Below, one piece after another: positions 34,501-41,222 of a stretch of 64,000 nt of DNA (position 1 is its first letter; each line of letters opens with the position of its first letter). Origin of the DNA: Ulvibacterium sp965228935. Its GTDB lineage: Bacteria > Bacteroidota > Bacteroidia > Flavobacteriales > Flavobacteriaceae. The notes under the pieces are model-generated. The model did no database searches. It was not told the origin of the DNA and saw only the letters and a program-made list of their open reading frames with translations. The position numbers and the translations under genes are program-made. Location of the stretch: assembly GCF_965228935.1 (NCBI RefSeq), contig NZ_OZ245846.1, positions 3,100,001 to 3,164,000 on the forward strand. The letters are read 5' to 3'.

Positions 34501-35015
34501 ACGGGGTCACCTGTGAAAGGACGGTGCCCTTCGAGGTGGTCTCCTCGGGGATCCCGGACGGTTTTACCACGGAGATCGTCGGCTTCGGGGACCGGGTCAC
34601 CATAGAAGTGACTGCCACGGGGATAGGGGAGTTCGAATACTCGGTGGACGGGGAGAACTACCAGGACGACAGTAGTCTGGAGGTCTTCCCCGGGGAATAT
34701 ACCGTCTACGTCCGGGACAGGTTCCTTTGCCGTACCTTGGAGAAGGAAGTGATCGCCCTGGGCTATCAAAAATTCTTCACCCCCAACGGTGACGGTTCCC
34801 ATGAACGTTGGAACGTGATCGGGGCGGAAGGCCATACAAACTCCAGACTTTATATCTACGACCGCTACGGGAAGCTGATCGCCCGTGTGCCCCCGGACGG
34901 CCCGGGCTGGGACGGTACCTTCAGGGGCGTTGCCATGCCCTCCTCGGACTACTGGTTCCGCTACGAGCTTGGCGAGGGAAGGTCCTTCACAGGGCATTTT
35001 ACCTTGAAAAGATGA
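31566..35015 (+). CDS. Giant T9SS type B exported protein with PKD and tandem repeats
   Basis: A 1149-residue protein starting at TTG, chosen because a signal peptide follows at once (KNVFPLVFSLVLSFTVYAQ). Residues about 25-360 look like a propeller-type region (WYFGRNAGLDF, GNLLFYTDGSTVWDRNH, SPDGSKLAICHS). A PKD domain follows (ITWDFGDGNTSTVEDPSHTY, about 390-440), then about six repeats of 85 residues, each with CDTD-x-DG, a DLS strand and a YTNT turn. It ends in the T9SS type B sorting domain (FFTPNGDGSHERWNVIG, YDRYGKLIA, GWDGTFRG, DYWFRYELGEGRSFTGHFTL), which directs outer-membrane passage. The repeat part is visibly richer in G+C than its flanks. Confidence 0.85.
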   Translation: MKNVFPLVFSLVLSFTVYAQQEAAIWYFGRNAGLDFRSGVPVALTDGAVDTEEGCATISDFNGNLLFYTDGSTVWDRNHDPMPNGIGLRGHSSSTQSGIIVPSPGNPDIYYVFTARYQAQGGIYYSEIDMTLNSGLGDLTVKNVALEDPAAEKLTAVEHANGRDVWVIAHDWGNDAFLAYLVTPTGVNTTPVRSNVGFNMNYPPYGDDIFKAKGAIKASPDGSKLAICHSFVGVELLDFNTATGRVSNPFILMQDPNRDYYSAEFSPSGDILYITVLREDLYQFNLRAVDILGSMVTITSPRYTAGGLQLAIDGKIYMAHYGDLSVIHNPNVAGLGCNFEFDAIDLGGRRGDLGLPPFVTSFFHIGFTFSNTCLGDVTDFQINSSDPIVSITWDFGDGNTSTVEDPSHTYAAPGTYTVNVTATTASETKTESKEVTIYGVPVANAVTDYETCSPDPAYGFDLSTKDTEVLGAQPAADFTVAYYPSLADAQGGTDPLPTIYTNTDPVETIFARISNNGNTACYDITSFDLIVKQAPVLHPVTDWTVCDTDTDGLFSFDLSTRDNEILNGQDPAIFSVSYHTTQLDANSAANPIGPNYTNTATPETVYFRIANTAYPECYGTGSFRLEVIDRVTAHGPADLDHCDTDNDGEAVFDLTATEAEIIGGQNPAGLVLSYHASQADADTGSNALNAANYLSSSYQNTIYVRVANASDANCYDTTTFQLNIFDMPVPPGVPDWEVCDNDNDGRYTFDLDERADEILAGTTGTSVSFYVSQDDADNSINALGGTYQNTANPQTVYYRMGNTDHPDCYATGTFRLRVFDSPTAHVPEPLVVCDTDGTGIRTLDLSVKDAEVLGGQDPNSFTVLYFATRADADANVNALPKSAYTNTAAREALHARIQNNDNKDCHDVTSFELIINPLPEPQLEETYVICPDSPELILDGGDFESWSWRDGNGTEIGTGRSLDIARLDDYTLTVTGIQNGVTCERTVPFEVVSSGIPDGFTTEIVGFGDRVTIEVTATGIGEFEYSVDGENYQDDSSLEVFPGEYTVYVRDRFLCRTLEKEVIALGYQKFFTPNGDGSHERWNVIGAEGHTNSRLYIYDRYGKLIARVPPDGPGWDGTFRGVAMPSSDYWFRYELGEGRSFTGHFTLKR

Positions 35016-35090
35016 CCGGAACGATATTTTTGTTCCCATTTGCACAACACTTCAAGGATAAAATCGTTATGATTTGTAAGAAACCTACTT

Positions 35091-35810
35091 ATGCGAATAT
35101 ATTCTGTATCACTATCCCTCATGGTATTGCTATGTTCTTGTGCCTCGCTCAAGAATATAAACCCTTCTGGGCAGCATGTCCCATCACTTGGAGCTATTGG
35201 AAATCAAAGTCAATCCCTATTACACACTAATTTTCAACGAATAGGGCATCCGTCCTTGGAACATCCTATCGCCGTTTCGGTACGGGAAGTTCCCTTTACG
35301 AAGTCCAGTTTTAAGAAGTATACGGCTTACAAGAAGAATTCCGGTTTAATTCCGGAAATACAATTCGCTGACTCCCTGGGTACTAAATCCAAATATCTAT
35401 GCTTGGAAATTATAGATAAAATTGCTTTGAGGGATGCCTTGAACAGTAAGGAAAACGGCAATGTACTAAGCTATTTGGAGAAGGACGATGCCTATTGTTT
35501 GGTACACAAGATTGCCCTGTACCCCAATTTGGAAGCGTATCGTCTTTTGATTCAATCAGACCGACTTTTTTTGGAAACCGATAGAAATGGCATTTTGATG
35601 CTGACCGCGAGAAATAGAAACATAGAGCAAGAAATTAACCTTTCCCAAATGGAGATTTTTGACTATACCCACCTGGGATTCTGCTGGGGGGAGACCCAAT
35701 ATGGGAAAAAACAAATAGAGGCCCTGGTCGGCGATGGGGACTCCTGCCCGAAACATACGGAACGCAAGGCCTATAAACTGGACGAGACCAAATCCTACTT
35801 AAAGCTATGA
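35091..35810 (+). CDS. Lipoprotein at the head of the second secretion half-operon
   Basis: A 239-residue protein with a lipoprotein signal peptide (MRIYSVSLSLMVLLCSC; lipid cysteine most likely the second Cys). The rest is a mixed, charged soluble domain with no recognised family. It overlaps the next lipoprotein gene by 4 bases, and that gene abuts the GspC-like gene, so it is probably the first gene of the plus-strand half-operon. Roles to consider are a pilotin for the secretin or an accessory outer-membrane lipoprotein; neither can be confirmed from sequence. Confidence 0.6.
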   Translation: MRIYSVSLSLMVLLCSCASLKNINPSGQHVPSLGAIGNQSQSLLHTNFQRIGHPSLEHPIAVSVREVPFTKSSFKKYTAYKKNSGLIPEIQFADSLGTKSKYLCLEIIDKIALRDALNSKENGNVLSYLEKDDAYCLVHKIALYPNLEAYRLLIQSDRLFLETDRNGILMLTARNRNIEQEINLSQMEIFDYTHLGFCWGETQYGKKQIEALVGDGDSCPKHTERKAYKLDETKSYLKL

Positions 35811-36511
35811 GAGTACTATATACGATTACACTATTTGCCCTTTTCCTTGTTTTTTCGGCCTCTTGCGAGGACATCCTGGAGGTACCGGATATTTCCGGTC
35901 AGCGCGTGGAATTGGTGGCTCCCCTAAATAATACGGTGGTAAACCAGAATACCGTAAACCTAACCTGGAACGGGCTTGCCGATGTGGACGCCTATCGCAT
36001 ACAGGTAGCCTTGCCCAATTTTGAAAATGCGGCCCAGATTATATTGGATAGCCTAATCGTGCGGGATACTTTAGGCCAAATAGATACCGGCTTGGAGCGC
36101 CTTTTACTTTTCAACGGGGGCTATGAATGGCGGATAAAAGGACTGAACAGTGGTTTTGAGACGCCTTTTACGAGTGCCATTTTTTCGGTCAATGGCGATG
36201 AAAATTTGGATTTGATACCGCCCAATGTTCCTACACCCACTGCACCATCGGACGGTGCTTCCCTGGATGATGCCGAGATAAACTTTGCCTGGACACGCCA
36301 AGATGTTTCCGGAACCGCCGAACGGGACAGTATTTTCATTTTTGAGGATGAGGCCCTTCAGGTATTGGAGACCAAAGGACTGGGCGCCAATAAGACCTAC
36401 ACGACCAATTTGGCAGACAATACCTATTTCTGGTTTGTAAAAGCCTTTGATGGTGCGGGTAACGAAAGTAGTGCTTCGGAGGTCTTTGAGTTTACCGTTA
36501 CTATTCCCTAA
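35807..36511 (+). CDS. Lipoprotein with two FN3-like domains
   Basis: A 234-residue protein with signal peptide and lipobox (FSASC, cysteine at about residue 20). Two immunoglobulin/FN3-like units follow: VELVAPLNNTVVNQNTVNLTW with YEWRIKGLN, and PTPTAPSDGASLDDAEINFAW with YFWFVKAFDGAGNESSAS. Such lipoproteins are probably anchored in the outer membrane. The start overlaps the previous gene by 4 bases and the stop is one base before the GspC-like start, so it is part of the secretion operon. It might contact the secretin or the substrates. Confidence 0.65.
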   Translation: MRVLYTITLFALFLVFSASCEDILEVPDISGQRVELVAPLNNTVVNQNTVNLTWNGLADVDAYRIQVALPNFENAAQIILDSLIVRDTLGQIDTGLERLLLFNGGYEWRIKGLNSGFETPFTSAIFSVNGDENLDLIPPNVPTPTAPSDGASLDDAEINFAWTRQDVSGTAERDSIFIFEDEALQVLETKGLGANKTYTTNLADNTYFWFVKAFDGAGNESSASEVFEFTVTIP

Positions 36512-36512
36512 A

Positions 36513-36980
36513 ATGAAGAAAAATCAAAAGACATATGTATTATTGACCGTGGTACTGGCCATTTGGGGAATCCTTGGATTTAAGGTCATAAAGACCGTAA
36601 ATCCGGATTCCGACCAAAACGCAGAGCTCGTTGTTTCAGAAAAATTCAAGCCTATCCAATTCAAGGAAAGGGATACGTTCAGTATCGTAGCCAATTATAG
36701 AGATCCCTTTTTGGGTACGCTTCCCAAATCGCTGAAGCCCAAAAAGCCCAAAAGAACATTTCAAAAAAAAGATACCCTCCCCAAACGGGAAATTCTGTAC
36801 ACCGGTTATATCGCGGAAAGCTCATCCGGTCAGGAGATTTTCTTTTTGACGATAGACGGCCACCAACAGCTTATGGCCAAAAATGAGGTATTCCGGAAGG
36901 TAAAGCTGCTCTCCGGTGACCCGAAAAAGGTCAAGGTCCATTTTAATGGAAAAACAAAGACCATACCCTTGACCCAATGA
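36513..36980 (+). CDS. GspC/PilP-like inner-membrane clamp protein
   Basis: A 155-residue bitopic protein. The ATG at 36513 is chosen over an upstream in-frame ATG at 36447 because it directly follows the stop of the previous gene and puts two lysines before the membrane helix (TYVLLTVVLAIWGILGF, about residues 7-24). A proline/lysine-rich linker (SLKPKKPKRTFQKKD) leads to a C-terminal domain of about 65 residues, ILYTGYIAESSSGQEIFFLT, then DGHQQLMAKNEVF and VKVHFNGKTKTIPL. This is the HR-domain pattern of GspC/PilP, which binds the N0 domain of the secretin. Confidence 0.72.
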   Translation: MKKNQKTYVLLTVVLAIWGILGFKVIKTVNPDSDQNAELVVSEKFKPIQFKERDTFSIVANYRDPFLGTLPKSLKPKKPKRTFQKKDTLPKREILYTGYIAESSSGQEIFFLTIDGHQQLMAKNEVFRKVKLLSGDPKKVKVHFNGKTKTIPLTQ

Positions 36981-38245
36981 AACCTCCTGCAAAAATAAAG
37001 GCCGGGGCGTTGCAGTTCGTACTCTTTATAGGGGCTATCATCGCGATACTGCTTTTTTCCTTTGTATTGATTTCCTATACCCACGGCTTTTTCGGAAAGA
37101 AGACGGATTTGACCATAGATATCATCCAAAAAACGGAATATGGGCTACAATACGCTTATCAAAAAAACATAAGGGTAGGGGAAGTGCTCCAAGTGCCTTC
37201 CTCCGAGGTTTCCGGCCTTTCAATTACCGTTCAAAAAACGTATTGGGGCATTTTCGAAAAGTATGTTTCCATAGCGGAACGGGGAAAACAATCTTTTTCA
37301 AAACTCGCCCTTTCGGGAAATCAATATCCGAAGGGTTTGCCAGCCTTATATCTTCGGGACAAACAACGACCGTTGATCATTGCCGGGAATTCCAAGATTA
37401 CCGGGGACGCCTATTTACCGAAACAAGGTATCCGAATGGGGAATATTTCCGGAAATTCCTATCGTCATAGTCGATTGGTCCACGGTCGGGAGGGACTTAG
37501 CAAGGCTACCATGCCCAAGCTGCCCGAAGAAACGATTCGGGAAATCAATAGATTGCTGAATATGGATCAAGCTGAGGGATCTACAGCATCTTTACGGCCT
37601 AAAATGGAATTGAAAAACTCCTTTGCTTCTCCAACAGTGCATATCAATGATTATATCATAGAACTGGAAGGCGTTTCGTTAACGGGCCATATTAAAATTG
37701 TGGCTTCCCATAAAATTGTGGTCCATCCCACTGCGATGTTGAGGGATGTGGTACTTGTTGCCCCGGAAATTGAGATTCGGGATGGGGTCAAAGGGTATTT
37801 TCAGGCCATTGCCAGTAAAAGAATCCATGTGGGAAAGCACTGTGAACTGGCCTATCCGTCCGCACTTGTCGTAAAGGAAAAGAGAAGCCAGGGAACACCC
37901 CAGGACAGGAACCGGAACGCCAACCTCTTTATCGATGACCAGACTATAGCAAATGGAGTGGTACTGTATCTGGACGAATCCGAGGAGCGTACCTATGCCC
38001 CCCAGATAAAAATTTCGGGAAATGCACTGGTACGGGGGCAGGTGTATTGTACGGAAAATTTGGAGCTGCCGGGAACAGTTATGGGAAGTGTTACTACGGA
38101 TGCCTTTATCGCCTTGGCAAACGGAAGTATCTATCAGAACCATTTGTACAATGGCCATATGGACAGTACTGGACTGCCCTTGGCCTATGTGGGTCTGCCC
38201 ATGGCAGGCCCAGGGCATAAAAAAACGATGAAATGGCTGTACTGA
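36977..38245 (+). CDS. Membrane-anchored beta-helix-like protein at the GspK position
   Basis: A 422-residue protein. The N-terminal helix (GALQFVLFIGAIIAILLFSF, about residues 11-31) resembles the start of GspK or PilX-type proteins, but no clear prepilin cleavage site or Glu at position 5 is visible. The periplasmic part has strand-rich repeats (LIIAGNSKITGDAYLPK, IKIVASHKIVVHP, APEIEIRDGVKGYFQAI, PQIKISGNALVRGQVYC) that suggest a right-handed beta-helix, as in bactofilin or polymer-forming domains. It overlaps neighbours by 4 bases upstream and 13 bases downstream. By position it takes the place of GspK, but it may be a lineage-specific component. Confidence 0.6.
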   Translation: MKPPAKIKAGALQFVLFIGAIIAILLFSFVLISYTHGFFGKKTDLTIDIIQKTEYGLQYAYQKNIRVGEVLQVPSSEVSGLSITVQKTYWGIFEKYVSIAERGKQSFSKLALSGNQYPKGLPALYLRDKQRPLIIAGNSKITGDAYLPKQGIRMGNISGNSYRHSRLVHGREGLSKATMPKLPEETIREINRLLNMDQAEGSTASLRPKMELKNSFASPTVHINDYIIELEGVSLTGHIKIVASHKIVVHPTAMLRDVVLVAPEIEIRDGVKGYFQAIASKRIHVGKHCELAYPSALVVKEKRSQGTPQDRNRNANLFIDDQTIANGVVLYLDESEERTYAPQIKISGNALVRGQVYCTENLELPGTVMGSVTTDAFIALANGSIYQNHLYNGHMDSTGLPLAYVGLPMAGPGHKKTMKWLY

Positions 38246-38568
38246 AACGGATAAGGGCATCGACCTTAATGGAAACCTTGGTAGCGACGGTCTTGATCGT
38301 GGTCATTTTTATGATCAGCAGTATGTTGTTGAACAATCTGTTTTCGAACTCCCTAAAGGGAAGTGACCATCAAATGGAAGAACAATTAAACCAACTGGTC
38401 TATGCATATGGGCATGGAAAGCTGGGATTGCCCTATTCTGAGGAAATGGGGGACTGGGTATTTTCCGTGACGCCCTTAAACCAGAATGGTATGGAAACGG
38501 TACGATTTGAAGTAACCCATCAACTGTCCCAAAAAACGATAGGCAAATCAATTATCCATGCGAACTAG
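38233..38568 (+). CDS. Minor pseudopilin (GspI/GspH type)
   Basis: A 111-residue prepilin-like protein. Basic leader (MAVLKRIRA), predicted cut after alanine, then STLMETLVATVLIVVIFM with glutamate at mature position 5 and a hydrophobic helix. A short C-terminal domain follows, closer to GspI in length. The gene overlaps both neighbours (13 and 11 bases). As in the other two pseudopilins of this locus, alanine and not glycine precedes the cut. Confidence 0.78.
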   Translation: MAVLKRIRASTLMETLVATVLIVVIFMISSMLLNNLFSNSLKGSDHQMEEQLNQLVYAYGHGKLGLPYSEEMGDWVFSVTPLNQNGMETVRFEVTHQLSQKTIGKSIIHAN

Positions 38569-39028
38569 GGTTAAAAAAATAAAGGCCTTTACGTTAAGCG
38601 AGATGATCGTAGTACTGCTGATTACGACCATGGTCGTGGGGATGGCCTTTTCCGTACTCCGGCTGGTGCAGAACCAAATGAACGGAATAGCAGGGAATTA
38701 CGAACGAAATACGGAATTTAATCTACTACGCCAATCGCTATGGATCGATTTCAATCGGTACGATAGGATTTACTATAACGCAAAGCGCCGGGAATTGCAG
38801 TTTGTCAATGAAATGGGTAACCGGACGTATCGTTTTGAAGAAAACTTTACTACCAAGGATATCGATACATTCCGATTGAAATGGGAAACACAACGCTTTC
38901 TTTTCGAAGACCATGACAGTTCTTCTGGGGAAGTCGATGCCATACATTTCCAAACGACCAAGGCGTTCGGTAACCGGACACTTTTTGTATACAAGAGCAA
39001 CGCCGCAACAACGTACATGAACCGATAG
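38558..39028 (+). CDS. Minor pseudopilin (GspJ type)
   Basis: A 156-residue prepilin-like protein. Leader MRTRVKKIKA, then FTLSEMIVVLLITTMVVGMA with glutamate at mature position 5. The globular part of about 120 residues has LLRQSLWIDFNRYDRIYYNA and ends in FVYKSNAATTYMN, consistent with GspJ-like minor pseudopilins that cap the pseudopilus. The residue before the cut is alanine. It starts inside the preceding pseudopilin gene and ends 2 bases before gspF. Confidence 0.8.
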   Translation: MRTRVKKIKAFTLSEMIVVLLITTMVVGMAFSVLRLVQNQMNGIAGNYERNTEFNLLRQSLWIDFNRYDRIYYNAKRRELQFVNEMGNRTYRFEENFTTKDIDTFRLKWETQRFLFEDHDSSSGEVDAIHFQTTKAFGNRTLFVYKSNAATTYMNR

Positions 39029-39030
39029 GT

Positions 39031-40164
39031 ATGGGCTTTAAATTGGAGCAGAACATACAGGTGCCTAAACAAACTTCGGATAGCGATTGGCTTTCCGCTA
39101 TGCTAAAAAAGGAGATTACTTTTTTGGGAAATACCTTTGGGAACAAAAGGAAAGAGGATTTTTATACCGAAATAGCGGTTTTGCTCAAAGCGGGAATCAC
39201 TTTAAAGGATGCCTTGGCCTTGATACAGGAGAATCAGAAAAAGGAAAAAATGCATTCCTTTTATGAGGAAATTGTGGATGGGCTGGTCTCCGGTACAAGT
39301 TTTTATGAGATACTCAGGAAAAAGAAGGCCTTTACGGAATATGAATACTATTCCGTTAAAATAGGTGAGGAAACCGGTACCTTGCCTCGAATAACGGAGG
39401 AATTGGGCAAGTTCTTCGCCCGAAAGAATGAACAGCGGAGGGGATTGATCAATGCCCTGACCTACCCGATCATTATCTTGATAACCGCCGTATTGGTCGT
39501 TGTTTTTATGTTGCGTATGGTAGTACCGATGTTCGAGGATATCTTTAGACAGAACAATGTAGATCTTCCGGCCATGACCAAAATGGTGGTAAGTGCATCC
39601 AACTTTATCGAGGATTTTGGGTGGCTCGTACTTCTGGTATTGACCGCCCTGATTTTACTGCGAAAAACATTTTCGAACAAGGTTTGGTTCAAGCGGCGAA
39701 AGGACTTTTTGTTGTTGAAATTGCCCTATATAGGGAACTTCATCACCTCGGTCTACTTGGCGCAGTTTACCCAGGCGGTCGCTTTGTTGACAGCTTCCAA
39801 GGTTCCCGTTTTGAACAGTATAGGGCTGGTAAAAAAAATGATCGATTTCTATCCCTTGAACGAAGCCTTGACCCATGTGGAGATGAACGTACTTTTGGGC
39901 CGAAGCCTCAACGAAAGTATGTCCGGTGCCCGGATTTTTGACAATAAAATGGTCTCCCTAGTTAAAGTGGCCGAAGAGACGAACCAGACCGAATATATTT
40001 TTGAGCGCCTTAACCAGCAATATGCCATCGAGGTACAGCAAAAATCCAAGTTGTTATCCACTTTGATGGAACCCTTGATCATTGTTATCGTCGGGATTTT
40101 TGTCGGGGTGATCCTGGTGTCCATGTACCTGCCTATGTTCAAGTTGAGCAGTGTGGTGGGCTAG
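39031..40164 (+). CDS. gspF: GspF/PilC inner-membrane platform protein
   Basis: A 377-residue polytopic protein with two GspF domains (about residues 40-165 and 240-365) and three membrane helices (ITAVLVVVFMLRMVVPMF, WLVLLVLTALILL, IIVIVGIFVGVILVSMYLPMF). Family hallmarks include FYTEIAVLLKAGITLKDAL, the GEETGTLPRITEEL motif and the closing MYLPMFKLSSVVG. It anchors the pseudopilus assembly complex in the inner membrane and contacts GspE and GspL. It is the last gene of the plus-strand half-operon. Confidence 0.93.
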   Translation: MGFKLEQNIQVPKQTSDSDWLSAMLKKEITFLGNTFGNKRKEDFYTEIAVLLKAGITLKDALALIQENQKKEKMHSFYEEIVDGLVSGTSFYEILRKKKAFTEYEYYSVKIGEETGTLPRITEELGKFFARKNEQRRGLINALTYPIIILITAVLVVVFMLRMVVPMFEDIFRQNNVDLPAMTKMVVSASNFIEDFGWLVLLVLTALILLRKTFSNKVWFKRRKDFLLLKLPYIGNFITSVYLAQFTQAVALLTASKVPVLNSIGLVKKMIDFYPLNEALTHVEMNVLLGRSLNESMSGARIFDNKMVSLVKVAEETNQTEYIFERLNQQYAIEVQQKSKLLSTLMEPLIIVIVGIFVGVILVSMYLPMFKLSSVVG

Positions 40165-40168
40165 GGGG

Positions 40169-40220
40169 AAACCCTAGGGTTAAAATTGTTACGCGATACT
40201 ATCCAACGCCAATAGGGTTT
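40169..40220 (+). terminator. Possible bidirectional terminator between convergent genes
   Basis: AAACCCTA (40169) pairs with TAGGGTTT (40213), loop of 36 bases, and the left arm is itself part of the palindrome AACCCTAGGGTT. It lies between the convergent gspF and response regulator genes. The loop is long and no T-run is evident, so termination is only likely by position. Confidence 0.4.
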
Positions 40221-40995
40221 ACATACGCATGCGTTGTTTAAAGTCGGGCTTTCGGGTATTGGAAATCTTTACTTTTTGATTGTTTTTAAGGGTCACCAGG
40301 CTTATATGTTTATCCACCTGTTCCAAGGCAACGACTTGATCCAGCCGAACGATGTAGGATCGGTGTGTCCTAAAGAACGTATTGGGGTCCAACGTCCGCT
40401 CCAGTTTGTCCATGGATTCCCGTACGGTATACTTTTTCCCGGCGGTGCTTACCTCCACGTACTGATCGGCGGCTTCTATCAGGATGATATCATCTACGTC
40501 CAAAAAGGTGGTATGGCCAATGGATTTTACCGCTATCCGTTTAATATATTCCTTATCGGGGCGGGTATAAGTTCCACGGGAAAATGAAAATACCAGATCT
40601 TTAAGATTCTCAGTAATTTCAGCTAGGCGGTCTTTTTCGATCATTCCGATGGCCCTCTCCAAGGCCTGTGCAATTCGCTCATGGGTATAGGGCTTAAGAA
40701 CATAGTCCACCGCATTTTGTTCAAAGGCTTCCACCGCATATTGGTCATAGGCCGTAATAAAAATGAAATAGGGGTAGGGGGCCGGACAGTTGGCCAGAAC
40801 CTCGATACCGTTCATTTCGGGCATCTCAATATCCATAAATACGATATCGGGCCGTTCCTTTTTAATCGCCAGAAGCGCCTCTTTTCCATTTTGGCAGGTA
40901 CCAAGGAGTTGTATGTCCTCAAACTTGCTTAAATGGAGAAGAAGCCGTTTTTGGGCTTCCAGTTCGTCGTCTACGATGAGTACCTTGAATTTCAT
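40219..40995 (-). CDS. LytTR-type response regulator 1
   Basis: A 258-residue two-domain regulator. The N-terminal receiver (about 1-120) has LIVDDE with the acidic pair and the phospho-acceptor aspartate in VFMDIEMPEMNG (about residue 54), plus YVLKPY with the conserved lysine. The C-terminal LytTR DNA-binding domain (about 150-255) has RIAVKSIGHTTFLDVDDIIL, FFRTHRSYIVRLDQV and KVKISNTRK. LytTR domains bind two direct 9-10-base half-sites about 12 bases apart. It lies downstream of a LytS-type kinase gene on the same strand and is its likely partner. It is a candidate for binding the sites found at 56596, 57393 and 62429. Confidence 0.92.
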   Translation of the reverse strand: MKFKVLIVDDELEAQKRLLLHLSKFEDIQLLGTCQNGKEALLAIKKERPDIVFMDIEMPEMNGIEVLANCPAPYPYFIFITAYDQYAVEAFEQNAVDYVLKPYTHERIAQALERAIGMIEKDRLAEITENLKDLVFSFSRGTYTRPDKEYIKRIAVKSIGHTTFLDVDDIILIEAADQYVEVSTAGKKYTVRESMDKLERTLDPNTFFRTHRSYIVRLDQVVALEQVDKHISLVTLKNNQKVKISNTRKPDFKQRMRM

Positions 40996-41093
40996 GGGTC
41001 ACGATCTTTAGCTTGGACCCAGCTTGTGGCAAGCGTACACTTCGATATAATACTTTCTACTTCCATAAATAATATGACCTTCAAGGGTTGCGG

Positions 41094-41144
41094 GTTATTG
41101 GGTTACTAGGTTTTTGTTTTGTATAGCCAAAATAACCCAATAAC
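41094..41144 (+). other. 12-bp inverted repeat in the kinase-regulator spacer
   Basis: GTTATTGGGTTA (41094-41105) and TAACCCAATAAC (41133-41144), perfect, with a 27-base loop. The 227-base spacer has no gene. The hairpin lies between the kinase and regulator genes and could attenuate the downstream gene or be an intergenic repeat. Confidence 0.5.
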
Positions 41145-41222
41145 TTAATAATCCACTGCTATACGCAATTTCATTGTTAAATCGATTCTCCCATCGGAAT
41201 AAGCTATCGGGCGGCATGGATT

